10,417 nucleotides of DNA from an uncultured Bacteroides sp. Lineage in GTDB: Bacteria > Bacteroidota > Bacteroidia > Bacteroidales > Bacteroidaceae. Each line of letters starts with the position of its first letter. Within the stretch, counting starts at the first letter, position 1. Positions 1 to 6,973 of the stretch are shown one piece after another. The position numbers and the translations under genes were made by a program. The notes beneath the pieces are model-generated. The model was not told where the DNA came from. It saw only the letters and a list, made by a program, of their open reading frames with translations, and searched no databases. The stretch covers positions 1 to 10,417 of the forward strand of contig USLU01000117.1 of assembly GCA_900555635.1 (NCBI GenBank), in the 5' to 3' direction.

Positions 1-675
1 ATGAATATCGCTTGTGCCGGGAGGAAGGTCTATCAGGAAGTAGTCCAGTTCACCCCAGTCCGCATCACCAATCAATTGCTTTAAAGCATTGCTTGCCATA
101 CCGCCACGCCATAGTGTAGCCTGGTCCGGATCGACAAAGAAACCGATAGAAAGCAACTTGATTCCATATCTCTCAATCGGAATTATCAGATCACGTCCAT
201 CTATATTCTTAGCCAAAGGTCGCGCATCTTCTACCTGAAACATTTTAGGAACTGAAGGACCAAAAATATCCGCATCCAGCAAACCTACTTTATACCCCAA
301 TTTTGCCAAAGAAACAGCAAGATTAGCAGCTACCGTAGACTTACCTACCCCACCTTTACCGGAAGAAACTCCAATAATATTTTTCACTTGCGGCAACAGT
401 TTGCTTACTTCGGGACGGGCAGCTTGTCGGCTTTCCGTAGTGATTACTACTTCTACTTCCGGCGAAACATAAGTATGTATTGCCGTCTCAGAAGCTTTTA
501 CCATAGATTTCATAAACGGATCTGTCGGCTTCTCAAATGTCAACGAGAAGCTGACTTTCATTCCATCGATACGCATATTATCGGCTACCATCTCAGCCTC
601 AACGAGGTTCTTCCCTGTACCGGGATAACGCACTGTTGCCAGTGCATCCAAAATTAGTTTAGGATATAGAGTCAT
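1..675 (-). CDS. mrp: Mrp/ApbC/NBP35-family Fe-S cluster carrier ATPase, N-terminal 225 residues (runs off left edge)
   Basis: Cytosolic P-loop ATPase that by family knowledge binds and transfers Fe-S clusters to apoproteins. The frame is open from the ATG at 675 to base 1, giving 225 residues; Mrp proteins are usually about 365, so the C-terminal third, with the CxxC cluster ligands, lies outside. Residues 1-80 resemble a MIP18/DUF59 domain (VRYPGTGKNLVEAEMV near 15-30). The deviant Walker A GKGGVGKST is at 106-114, the DADIFGPS motif at 134-141 and DLPPGTSD at 216-223; all three are diagnostic of the Mrp branch of the MinD-like ATPases. It lies 60 bases downstream of trmB on the same strand with no promoter box visible between them, so co-transcription is likely. 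Nothing looks broken. The identity is secure; the true client proteins cannot be read from sequence. Confidence 0.95.
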   Translation of the reverse strand, partial: MTLYPKLILDALATVRYPGTGKNLVEAEMVADNMRIDGMKVSFSLTFEKPTDPFMKSMVKASETAIHTYVSPEVEVVITTESRQAARPEVSKLLPQVKNIIGVSSGKGGVGKSTVAANLAVSLAKLGYKVGLLDADIFGPSVPKMFQVEDARPLAKNIDGRDLIIPIERYGIKLLSIGFFVDPDQATLWRGGMASNALKQLIGDADWGELDYFLIDLPPGTSDIH

Positions 676-735
676 ATTATTTATTTTAGTATGATACAGA
701 ACTATTCTCCCTCCCCTTTAGGGGAACGAGAGGTG

Positions 736-1494
736 TTATTTGCTGGTTTGCAAGCCACTCCGCTTGCTACGGTTGTAGCTGCGGTATTCATCGAGTTCAA
801 TCTCTACATCGGGCTCTTGTAACTCACCCGATTGGGGAAGGTGGAACTTGATATATTTTATATTTAAACCACGATCCAACCATTGTTGTTCATAATAGGT
901 TCTGATACCAAGTATCTCATCAGCCATACCGGAATGATATAAATCTTCGGTCATTACATCTACCGGCAACTGATTCTTTTCAATCATATACTTAGTATAA
1001 GTGAACATAAAATTACTATCAGTCTTCACATGGATAATTCCGCCATCTATCAAGAATTTACGGTAACGCTCCATGAAGTACGTTGAAGTAAGTCGTTTCG
1101 TAGCTTTCTTCATTTGAGGATCAGAGAAGGTAAGCCATACTTCAGCCACTTCATCCGGAGCAAAGAAACGGTCGATGATTTCAATATTTGTACGTAGAAA
1201 GGCGACATTCTGCATACCCGATTCCAAAGATTCGGTAGCCCCTGTCCACATACGGGCACCTTTAATATCAACGCCGATAAAGTTGATATCAGGAAACATC
1301 CGTCCTAACCCAACAGTGTATTCTCCGCGCCCACAGCCCAATTCCAGAACAATAGGGTTGTCGTTCTTAAAAAACTCTTTATGCCAATTTCCTTTCATCT
1401 CAAACGGCACGTTATCTACTGCGGAATATGGATATTCAAACACATGTGGATAACTTGCCATATCAGCAAACTTCTCTAATTTATTTTTTCCCAT
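736..1494 (-). CDS. trmB: tRNA (guanine-N7-)-methyltransferase TrmB
   Basis: SAM-dependent cytosolic methyltransferase that makes m7G at position 46 of the tRNA variable loop. The protein is 252 residues, close to the family norm (about 240). The SAM-binding motif I, VLELGCGRGEYT, is at 49-60, GVDIKGARMW at 74-83 follows the second strand, LRTNIEIID at 100-108, and VKTDSNFMFTYT at 156-167 matches the conserved TD...F..Y segment near the active site. The usual FPDPWPKKRH-type motif appears as FSDPQMKKATKRL at 123-135; I believe this form is common in Bacteroidetes, so it is probably lineage-specific rather than damaged. The ATG at 1494 is the natural start. It lies 158 bases downstream of ilvE, a gap filled largely by an inverted repeat, and 60 bases upstream of mrp. 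No TAnnTTTG box is visible directly upstream, so its promoter is unresolved. Confidence 0.96.
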   Translation of the reverse strand: MGKNKLEKFADMASYPHVFEYPYSAVDNVPFEMKGNWHKEFFKNDNPIVLELGCGRGEYTVGLGRMFPDINFIGVDIKGARMWTGATESLESGMQNVAFLRTNIEIIDRFFAPDEVAEVWLTFSDPQMKKATKRLTSTYFMERYRKFLIDGGIIHVKTDSNFMFTYTKYMIEKNQLPVDVMTEDLYHSGMADEILGIRTYYEQQWLDRGLNIKYIKFHLPQSGELQEPDVEIELDEYRSYNRSKRSGLQTSK

Positions 1495-1529
1495 TAGTAT
1501 GTATGAAACGGAATTCTAATATTTTTATT

Positions 1530-1627
1530 TTAGGCACGAATTACACTGATTCCAATGATTCTTAATAACTTGATGAAGCAATGCACCTTGAAAAAGAATC
1601 CGTGAAATCCGTGTAATCCGTGCCTAA
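1530..1627. repeat. Long imperfect inverted repeat built from AATCCGTGN nonamers, REP-like
   Basis: Two 32-base arms (1530-1561 and 1596-1627) are reverse complements at 27 of 32 positions, around a 34-base loop. Both outer ends read TTAGGCACG inward. The right arm consists of three head-to-tail nonamers: AATCCGTGA (1597-1605), AATCCGTGT (1606-1614) and AATCCGTGC (1615-1623). The left arm carries a more diverged version in the opposite orientation. It fills most of the gap between ilvE and trmB. A transcript from ilvE could fold it into a long stem, but neither side is followed by a clear U-tract, so it is not a canonical terminator. I have an impression that similar CACGGATTACACGGATT repeats are dispersed in Bacteroides genomes, but cannot verify this here. 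Confidence 0.85.
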
Positions 1628-1652
1628 TTTATATCAATTCGAAAGGCGAATA

Positions 1653-2672
1653 TTATTCAACAATGGTTACCCAACCATGAGTATCGGGCTCATCACCGTA
1701 CTGAATACCACGCAATTTGTTATACAACTTCAAACAAACCGGTCCCGGCTTGCCGTCCTTGGAGATAACATAAGAATGATTGTTCTCAGGATCATCAATA
1801 CGTTCGATTGGGCTGATAACGGCAGCTGTACCGCAAGCACCGGCTTCTTCGAAGGTTGACAGTTCATCTTCAGCTACCGGACGACGTTCTACTTTCATTC
1901 CCATATCTTCGGCCAACTGCATCAAGCTCTTGTTGGTAATAGAAGGCAGAATAGATGTTGACAAAGGAGTAATATAGGTATTGTCTTTAATACCGAAGAA
2001 ATTGGCTGCACCACACTCGTCGATGTATTTCTTTTCCTTTGCATCCAGATAGAATTCGGCAGAATAACCAGCAGCATGAGCCTCCTGACTGGCACGTAGG
2101 CTGGCTGCATAGTTACCACCAACTTTATAGATACCTGTGCCCAATGGAGCAGCACGGTCATATTTACGAGTAATCACGTATGGATTGGCAGAGAAACCTC
2201 CTTTGAAGTAGGGTCCTACCGGAGTTACAAAGATAAGGAACATATATTCGTTTGCCGGACGTACTCCAACTTGTGCACCGGTACCGATGAGCAAGGGACG
2301 GATATACAATGACGCACCACTTTCGTAAGGAGGAATGAAACGTTCGTTCATCTTCACAACCTTTAGTACAGCTTCCTTAAAACGGTCGGTAGGCAGCTCG
2401 GCCATCATAATGCCTCTACAGGTAGATTGCAAGCGTGCCGCATTCTCCTCCAAACGGAAGATACGTACTTTGCCATCTTTACCGCGGAAAGCTTTCAAGC
2501 CTTCAAATGCTTCCTGGCCATAATGCAGACAAGTAGCTGCCATGTGCAAGTTAACAAGTTCGCTACTGCTGATTTCCAATTCGCCCCATGCGCCATTGCG
2601 GAAATTGATTCTTACGTTGTAGTCTGTCTTCATGTAGCCAAACGACAAGTTTCCCCAATCTATTTGTTCCAT
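1653..2672 (-). CDS. ilvE: Branched-chain amino acid aminotransferase (PLP, fold type IV)
   Basis: Cytosolic PLP enzyme that interconverts leucine, isoleucine and valine with their 2-oxo acids using glutamate/2-oxoglutarate: the last biosynthetic step and first catabolic step. The 339-residue length fits the eukaryote-like BCAT subgroup rather than the shorter E. coli type (309). The Schiff-base lysine is K183 in GTGIYKVGGNYA. E219 in YIDECGAANFF is the conserved acid facing the pyridine nitrogen. Also present are YGQEAFEGLKAFR (51-63), SLYIRPLLIGTG (121-132) and the C-terminal EEAGACGTAAVISPI (275-289), which contributes to the phosphate and substrate pocket. The start at 2672 (MEQIDWGNLSFGYM) matches the usual N-terminus. 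It is 51 bases downstream of xseB, with a promoter-like box in and around that gap. No valine or leucine biosynthesis genes are adjacent, so it stands apart from an ilv operon here. Confidence 0.97.
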   Translation of the reverse strand: MEQIDWGNLSFGYMKTDYNVRINFRNGAWGELEISSSELVNLHMAATCLHYGQEAFEGLKAFRGKDGKVRIFRLEENAARLQSTCRGIMMAELPTDRFKEAVLKVVKMNERFIPPYESGASLYIRPLLIGTGAQVGVRPANEYMFLIFVTPVGPYFKGGFSANPYVITRKYDRAAPLGTGIYKVGGNYAASLRASQEAHAAGYSAEFYLDAKEKKYIDECGAANFFGIKDNTYITPLSTSILPSITNKSLMQLAEDMGMKVERRPVAEDELSTFEEAGACGTAAVISPIERIDDPENNHSYVISKDGKPGPVCLKLYNKLRGIQYGDEPDTHGWVTIVE

Positions 2673-2711
2673 AAATCTGTATGTTTTAGTTAGTAATTTC
2701 TGTTAGAGCAA

Positions 2712-2719
2712 CAAAAATA
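2712..2719 (-). promoter_or_regulatory. Candidate -7 box for ilvE (TATTTTTG)
   Basis: On the minus strand the octamer TATTTTTG matches the Bacteroides sigma-ABfr -7 consensus TAnnTTTG exactly. A start about 7 bases downstream would give a leader of roughly 33 bases before the ilvE ATG at 2672. No good TTTG -33 element is seen at the expected distance, so this could be chance in AT-rich DNA. If real, it gives ilvE expression independent of xseAB. Confidence 0.4.
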
Positions 2720-2723
2720 ACCT

Positions 2724-2936
2724 TTATTCTTCACATTCCCGCTTCTCCGACAGTAATTTTTCAATTTCATGGTCGGCTTTAGTCAATTTATCACTGCAAA
2801 AAGCAATAATTTCGTTTGCCTCCTTTATCTTCTCGGCAAGCGCATCTATCTCTAATTCGTTATTGTCTATCTGGCTGACAATTTTCTCCAAACGCGCCAT
2901 GGCTTCGGAGTAGGTTTCTTTTTTCTTGGTTGCCAT
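2724..2936 (-). CDS. xseB: Exodeoxyribonuclease VII small subunit
   Basis: Small helical subunit of exonuclease VII, the ATP-independent single-strand DNase made of one XseA and several XseB chains, acting in mismatch repair and DNA damage processing. It is 70 residues, typical of the family (60-80). The signature TYSEAMARLEKIVSQID (8-24) is the first helix of the coiled-coil hairpin, and the FCSDKLTKADHEIEKLL segment (46-62) the second. The basic start MATKKKE and acidic tail are ordinary. It begins 24 bases after the xseA stop on the same strand, the classic xseA-xseB pairing, which supports both calls. No Shine-Dalgarno sequence is visible, as is usual in this phylum. Confidence 0.95.
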   Translation of the reverse strand: MATKKKETYSEAMARLEKIVSQIDNNELEIDALAEKIKEANEIIAFCSDKLTKADHEIEKLLSEKRECEE

Positions 2937-2960
2937 ACAATGTTATACTATATTTAAGAT

Positions 2961-4223
2961 TCAATCTTTTAAGCCACTTGTCTTATTTGCTATCTTTTGC
3001 ACGGTAGACAATAATTCTCCTTGATATAAACGAGTTATCACTTCATCCCCCTCCTGCATTTGTCTGGAATCTTTCACCACCTTGCCATCTTTCAGAGTAA
3101 TACTATACCCACGTGCAAGCTGCTTTTCGGGTGAAGCATCCATCAATCGCTGCTGTAACAATTCCAAACGATGACGACGACGGGATAAAGAAGAAGTTAC
3201 AACCTGTGCAATATCTTTCTTTGCCGTGAGTAAGGCCAACTTTGCACCGGATATCCGCCGATAAACAGCAGAAGGGATACGATTTTTATAAGCAACTAAT
3301 CTTCGCTGTTCCTGCGATAACAATCCGCGAACACTTTCTTGCAAACGGGCAGCAAGCATTTCCAGTTCATCCGCAGCAGCGTTCATGGAATCTATCAGAA
3401 ATTCAGCAGCGGCAGTCGGTGTTTTCACACGGGTATGCGCTACAGAATCGAGTACTGTATCGTCCCGTTCGTGCCCGATACCTGTAATAATAGGTAATGG
3501 AAACTGTGCACACGAGGCAGCAAGAAGATAAGTATCAAAACCGGAAAGGTCGGATGTAGCGCCTCCTCCACGAATAATAACGACGACATCAAACTCCGTC
3601 AGCCGGGCATTGACTTTATCAAGAGCTGATAAAACGGACTCTTCCACACGGTCACCCTGCATTAAAGCGGGAAATAACTCTGTGTAGAAATAGAAGCCAC
3701 GCGAATTATTTTGCAATTGATGGCAGAAATCTCCGTATCCTGCAGCCGTAGGAGAAGAAATAACAGCAATCCGTTGGGGAAGACGAGGCATATCCAACTC
3801 TTTATTCAGTGTGAGCACACCTTCTTCCTCAAGTTGTTTCAGTATTTCTTTGCGGCGACGTGCCATATCGCCCAATGTATAGGTAGGATCGATATCTTGT
3901 ACAGTCAAACTAAATCCATAAAGTTCATGGAAACTGACTGTTACCTGTACCAATACCTTAATCCCCGAAACAAAAGCCTGCCCCGTAGCCTCCTCAAAAT
4001 AAGGTTTCAACAAACGGAACACATTCGCCCAAATGGTACCGCGTGCTTTGGCTATCAGGTTATTGCTACGAGGATCTTTCTGTATGAACTCCAAGTAACA
4101 ATGCCCCGTACTATTAGTACGGACATCGCTCAGCTCTGCCTGTACCCAGAATTCATCCGGCAAGCATTGTTCTATGCTTCGACGTACTAAAGCATTCAGG
4201 TCATATAATGATAAAGCCTCCAT
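2961..4223 (-). CDS. xseA: Exodeoxyribonuclease VII large subunit
   Basis: Catalytic subunit of exonuclease VII, degrading single-stranded DNA to oligonucleotides. With the start at 4223 (MEALSLYDLN) it has 420 residues. Residues 1-110 are the N-terminal OB-fold (SLYDLNALVRRSIEQ, then FWVQAELSDVRTNSTGHCYLEF at 25-46). The catalytic Exonuc_VII_L domain follows, with RIAVISSPTAAGYGDF (151-166), RGGGATSDLSGFD (218-230) and GIGHERDDTVLDSVAHTRVKTPTAAAE (248-274), matching the RGGG...DL and GHE.D...D.....TPTAAAE family motifs. A coiled-coil arm spans roughly 280-365, and RGYSIT (371-376) is the usual C-terminal motif. The same frame extends to an ATG at 4325, but that extension would translate the 22-bp tandem repeat, whose period is not a multiple of three, and it lacks family similarity, so I reject it. 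It may be co-transcribed with the peptidase gene 149 bases upstream; no promoter box is seen. Confidence 0.96.
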   Translation of the reverse strand: MEALSLYDLNALVRRSIEQCLPDEFWVQAELSDVRTNSTGHCYLEFIQKDPRSNNLIAKARGTIWANVFRLLKPYFEEATGQAFVSGIKVLVQVTVSFHELYGFSLTVQDIDPTYTLGDMARRRKEILKQLEEEGVLTLNKELDMPRLPQRIAVISSPTAAGYGDFCHQLQNNSRGFYFYTELFPALMQGDRVEESVLSALDKVNARLTEFDVVVIIRGGGATSDLSGFDTYLLAASCAQFPLPIITGIGHERDDTVLDSVAHTRVKTPTAAAEFLIDSMNAAADELEMLAARLQESVRGLLSQEQRRLVAYKNRIPSAVYRRISGAKLALLTAKKDIAQVVTSSLSRRRHRLELLQQRLMDASPEKQLARGYSITLKDGKVVKDSRQMQEGDEVITRLYQGELLSTVQKIANKTSGLKD

Positions 4224-4268
4224 AGTGTATCTTAATATATACTTTACTTCGAAGAAATCTGTTCTAAT

Positions 4269-4356
4269 GACGAGACTACAAGTGTCATGCGTCGAGACTA
4301 CAAGTGTAACGCGACGAGAGTACAAGCGTCATGCGTTGAGACTACAAGCATCTCTT
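4269..4356. repeat. Four-copy 22-bp tandem repeat upstream of xseA
   Basis: Four contiguous 22-base units at 4269-4290, 4291-4312, 4313-4334 and 4335-4356. The plus-strand core of each is GAGACTACAAG with small changes (unit 3 reads GAGAGTACAAG). Units 1 and 3 differ at two positions, units 1 and 2 at three; unit 4 has diverged in its last third. The array occupies most of the 149-base gap between the peptidase stop and the xseA start. The spacing is about two helical turns, so identical cores would lie on nearly the same DNA face. It could be a minisatellite that varies between strains, or a set of protein-binding sites; sequence alone does not decide. Confidence 0.9.
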
Positions 4357-4372
4357 AATGAAGCCCGGAGTT

Positions 4373-5734
4373 TCAACGATTATTTCTGTACGCCTTCCAA
4401 ATATCAGGCACTCCATAGCCATAGATGTTATCGGGGAAAGCAGCACGATCTCCCGATTTACGTACCAGTTCGATCAGTTCTTTTGCAGTTAGTTCAGGAT
4501 GAGCTTGCCACAAGCAAGTGACCATACCGCACATTATAGGAGAAGAGAAAGATGTTCCGTTTGCCTTTCCTTGATTGCCGTTTGTACCCATAACATCAGA
4601 ACCCAAGCCTACAGCCATCACATCGGGTTTTACTCTTCCGTCAGCCGTATTACCTATGGATGAAAAAGGTGCAAGAATAGCTTTCTTATCAATAGCACCT
4701 ACTGTCAGTACATTATCCGCATCACCCGGAGGAGTTATCTTCTTCCATGAACCCATTCCCGAATTACCGGCACTACATACCAATACCATACCTTTATCTG
4801 CAATACGAGAAGCCTGACGAGACATCAAGGCATGGTGTCCATCCAAATCACGATACTTATAATCTTTTGATTTATCATCAAAAGAATAATATCCCAGTGA
4901 AGTATTAAGTACATCAACCCCTACACTATCGGCAAACTCTACTGCTGCAGCCCAATAATCTTGTTCAACTAAATGTTCGGAATATTCATCTTCGCTGCGA
5001 AGTAACCAAAAGGAAGCTTCAGGTGCCGTACCGGTCATCACATTAGGTTGGTTCATGCCTATGCAGGATAGCACCATCATGCCATGACTGCTTTCTGCAA
5101 AAATATCAGCTTGAGGATTTACAAAATCTTTTGTACCCAGAATACGGATATTCTTCATCGCTTCAATTTTATCCGCATTGTGGAATCCGGCATCTATCAC
5201 CGCAATCGTCATGCCTTGTCCTTTAAAACCGGCATCATGCAACTTGTCTCCATTGCTAAGTTGAATTTGATTAATGGCAAGACCGTATATACTATCCGGG
5301 TGTACAGTAGGTTTATTTATCAAGGAATCGCGTGTGGTTGACATCGTCGGACTACCCGCCTTGGGAGCTATCCAAACTTTTTCTGTCGTACGGACAAAAG
5401 GTAATGCTGCAATACGATCTATTAACGTCGAATCATTGCAAGACACCGTGACAAAATTCTCCCACTTCCCTGTGACAACGATGTTTACACCTTGATTACG
5501 GATTTCATCCACATACTTACGGCATACCGGTAAATCTGTTGAATCTATCGGTAAATTCTGTTTTTGACGGCGGGCAATTGCCTTTTCAGACAAGAATGCT
5601 TCTGGATGGGCTAATGAATACGTAGTAGCAGCCTTATCCTTAAGGCTGATTCGATACTTCAAGGTATCTTGTTGCGCGGATGCTCCTGCCACAAAACAAA
5701 CAAAAGCAGCAAAAGCAATTAGTTTCTTCATCAT
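4373..5734 (-). CDS. Secreted subtilisin-like serine peptidase (S8 family)
   Basis: Exported protease of 453 residues. Residues 1-20 form a Sec signal peptide (MMKKLIAFAAFVCFVAGASA) with likely cleavage before QQ; the mature N-terminus lacks a lipobox cysteine. Residues 21-125 form a propeptide-like domain of the type found in Bacteroidetes subtilases (YRISLKDKAATTYSLAHPEAFLSEKAIARR). The catalytic domain has Asp181 (IAVIDAGFHN), His217 (SSHGMMV), the oxyanion Asn324 (SAGNSG) and Ser395 (NGTSFSSP), so the triad is complete and activity is expected. The protein ends soon after the peptidase domain (IYGYGVPDIWKAYR), with no type IX secretion C-terminal domain, so a periplasmic or outer-surface location via Sec is more likely. 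It begins 36 bases after the mnmA stop, suggesting co-transcription. The start could be either of the two leading methionines. The substrate is unknown. Confidence 0.93.
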   Translation of the reverse strand: MMKKLIAFAAFVCFVAGASAQQDTLKYRISLKDKAATTYSLAHPEAFLSEKAIARRQKQNLPIDSTDLPVCRKYVDEIRNQGVNIVVTGKWENFVTVSCNDSTLIDRIAALPFVRTTEKVWIAPKAGSPTMSTTRDSLINKPTVHPDSIYGLAINQIQLSNGDKLHDAGFKGQGMTIAVIDAGFHNADKIEAMKNIRILGTKDFVNPQADIFAESSHGMMVLSCIGMNQPNVMTGTAPEASFWLLRSEDEYSEHLVEQDYWAAAVEFADSVGVDVLNTSLGYYSFDDKSKDYKYRDLDGHHALMSRQASRIADKGMVLVCSAGNSGMGSWKKITPPGDADNVLTVGAIDKKAILAPFSSIGNTADGRVKPDVMAVGLGSDVMGTNGNQGKANGTSFSSPIMCGMVTCLWQAHPELTAKELIELVRKSGDRAAFPDNIYGYGVPDIWKAYRNNR

Positions 5735-5751
5735 TTATTTCTCTATTTTTT

Positions 5752-5780
5752 ATTCTTCATTCTCAATTCTTCATTTCTCA
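5752..5780. repeat. Short AT-rich direct repeat across the mnmA stop
   Basis: ATTCTTCATTCTCA (5752-5765) is followed at once by ATTCTTCATTTCTCA (5766-5780), a two-copy near-identical direct repeat that includes the last codons and the stop of mnmA. It is low-complexity and may simply be a slippage product in the short mnmA-peptidase spacer. Confidence 0.5.
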
Positions 5781-6850
5781 TTTATCAAGTACATACCAAT
5801 ACCTCTCTGGGAAGCAATGAACGAACCGCCCACTACTCTTCTGCCAATGTAGAACACAGCAGACTGCCCCGGAGCAATGGCTGACGCCTCTGCCAGGAAA
5901 TGTACCAACAAACGTCCGTCTTCAAGCCTTTTCACTGTACAGGGAATCGGCTTGCTACGATACCGGATACGTACAGTGAGTTCTTTGCTTTCAAAAACTT
6001 CCTGTTCATCAATCAGGTTCTCCTGCTCTACTAACATATATTCGGCTTTCAATTGTTCGGGATCTCCTAACATAACCGTGTTTTTCAACGGATTTATTTT
6101 CAAGACGTATGCAGGTTTTCCTAAAGCTATTTCCAACCCTTTGCGCTGGCCGATGGTATAATAAGGGAAACCTTTGTGTTCACCCAGTTTCACACCTTCG
6201 GAATTCACAAACCAACCCGGTCCTATTTCACGATCTATCTCAGGAGAATGCTCTTTCAGGAAATCCCTGTAATCACCTTTAATAAAACAAACCTCCATAC
6301 TTTCGCCCTCTTCGGCTTTGAGAGTATATCCTTTTTCACGCAGATATTCGCGCACCTTTAGTTTGGTATAAGTACCCAAAGGAAAAAGGCAGCGACGCAA
6401 TACATCTTGTCCCAATCTCCAAAGGAAATAAGACTGGTCTTTTTTATCATCATCACCGGCTATGATATAAACATTACCGCCCCGTTCTTCCAAGCGGGAG
6501 TAGTGTCCGGTTGCTATGTAGCGGCATTCTAATTTATCCGCCCATTCGGTCAGAATACGGAATTTAAACAACGGGTTGCACATCACACAAGGATTGGGAG
6601 TGCGCCCTTGGCGATATTCATCAATAAAGTTTTTCACTATTACTTGGCGGAAGGCTTCACGTTCATCAGCAATGTAATGCTCAATGCCCATACTTTCGGC
6701 GAGCTCCCGTGCTTCGGCAGGTTCATCACCCCACACCCACATAGTAAGCCCGACTATTTCATAACCCTGTTCTTTCAACTTCAAGCAAGTCGCAGTGCTG
6801 TCTATACCACCGCTCATACCTACTAATACCCGCTTTTCCATTACATTCAT
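5771..6850 (-). CDS. mnmA: tRNA-specific 2-thiouridylase MnmA
   Basis: Cytosolic enzyme that adenylates and thiolates U34 of tRNA-Lys, -Glu and -Gln, using persulfide sulfur delivered from a cysteine desulfurase. With the start at 6850 (MNVMEKRVLVGM) it is 359 residues, near the E. coli length of 368. The ATP-binding PP-loop is SGGIDS at 13-18. The catalytic cysteines are C88 in NPCVMCN and C188 in MEVCFIKGDY, and ATGHYSR is at 113-119. YTIGQRKGLEI (231-241) and the C-terminal beta-barrel (RIRYRSKPIPC, then APGQSAVFY) follow. The frame runs open to an ATG at 6916, but that start lies upstream of the predicted promoter and inside the gntR terminator hairpin, so the extension is rejected; ATG 6841 is an alternative three codons in. 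I recall that Bacteroides genomes often carry more than one mnmA-like gene, so the exact paralogue is uncertain. Confidence 0.94.
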   Translation of the reverse strand: MNVMEKRVLVGMSGGIDSTATCLKLKEQGYEIVGLTMWVWGDEPAEARELAESMGIEHYIADEREAFRQVIVKNFIDEYRQGRTPNPCVMCNPLFKFRILTEWADKLECRYIATGHYSRLEERGGNVYIIAGDDDKKDQSYFLWRLGQDVLRRCLFPLGTYTKLKVREYLREKGYTLKAEEGESMEVCFIKGDYRDFLKEHSPEIDREIGPGWFVNSEGVKLGEHKGFPYYTIGQRKGLEIALGKPAYVLKINPLKNTVMLGDPEQLKAEYMLVEQENLIDEQEVFESKELTVRIRYRSKPIPCTVKRLEDGRLLVHFLAEASAIAPGQSAVFYIGRRVVGGSFIASQRGIGMYLINEK

Positions 6851-6875
6851 AATCGAAATCCATTCATTAAGTTTG

Positions 6876-6883
6876 CAAAAGTA
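6876..6883 (-). promoter_or_regulatory. Candidate -7 box for mnmA (TACTTTTG)
   Basis: The minus strand reads TACTTTTG, an exact TAnnTTTG match. Transcription would begin near 6869, leaving a leader of about 20 bases before ATG 6850. The -33 region is only T-rich (TGTTTCTT), without a clean TTTG. Its position just after the gntR terminator supports mnmA as the head of the minus-strand gene string that follows. Confidence 0.55.
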
Positions 6884-6909
6884 CAGGTTTTCGGGGAGAA
6901 GAAACAGAA

Positions 6910-6934
6910 AAGGCATGCCTTTTTAGCATGCCTT
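6910..6934 (-). terminator. Rho-independent-type terminator of the GntR gene
   Basis: A perfect 9-bp stem, AAGGCATGC paired with GCATGCCTT, closes a 7-base loop. Read on the minus strand it begins 40 bases after the GntR stop codon and is followed by a T-rich run (TTCTGTTTCTT). On the plus strand no T-tract follows. It separates the regulator transcript from mnmA. Confidence 0.75.
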
Positions 6935-6973
6935 CACTTAAATATCCTAATAAAGAACAATCTATAAATCAGA

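Noticed and set aside
388..657. 89-residue plus-strand open frame opposite mrp
   Set aside because: Antisense to the Mrp N-terminal domain, which reads cleanly through the region to the left edge.
712..725. Small hairpin TCCCC-TTTA-GGGGA between trmB and mrp
   Set aside because: Only a 5-bp stem with no T-tract on either strand; too weak to call a terminator in what looks like an operon gap.
1530..1627. Inverted repeat as a canonical intrinsic terminator of ilvE
   Set aside because: The minus-strand 3' flank is A-rich (TAAAATAAAAAT) rather than a U-tract, and the loop is 34 bases.
3711..4190. 159-residue plus-strand open frame inside xseA
   Set aside because: Lies opposite the conserved OB-fold and catalytic domain of xseA; no family features of its own.
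4269..4356. Possible CRISPR array
   Set aside because: The units are contiguous 22-mers with no unique spacers, and there are no cas genes nearby.
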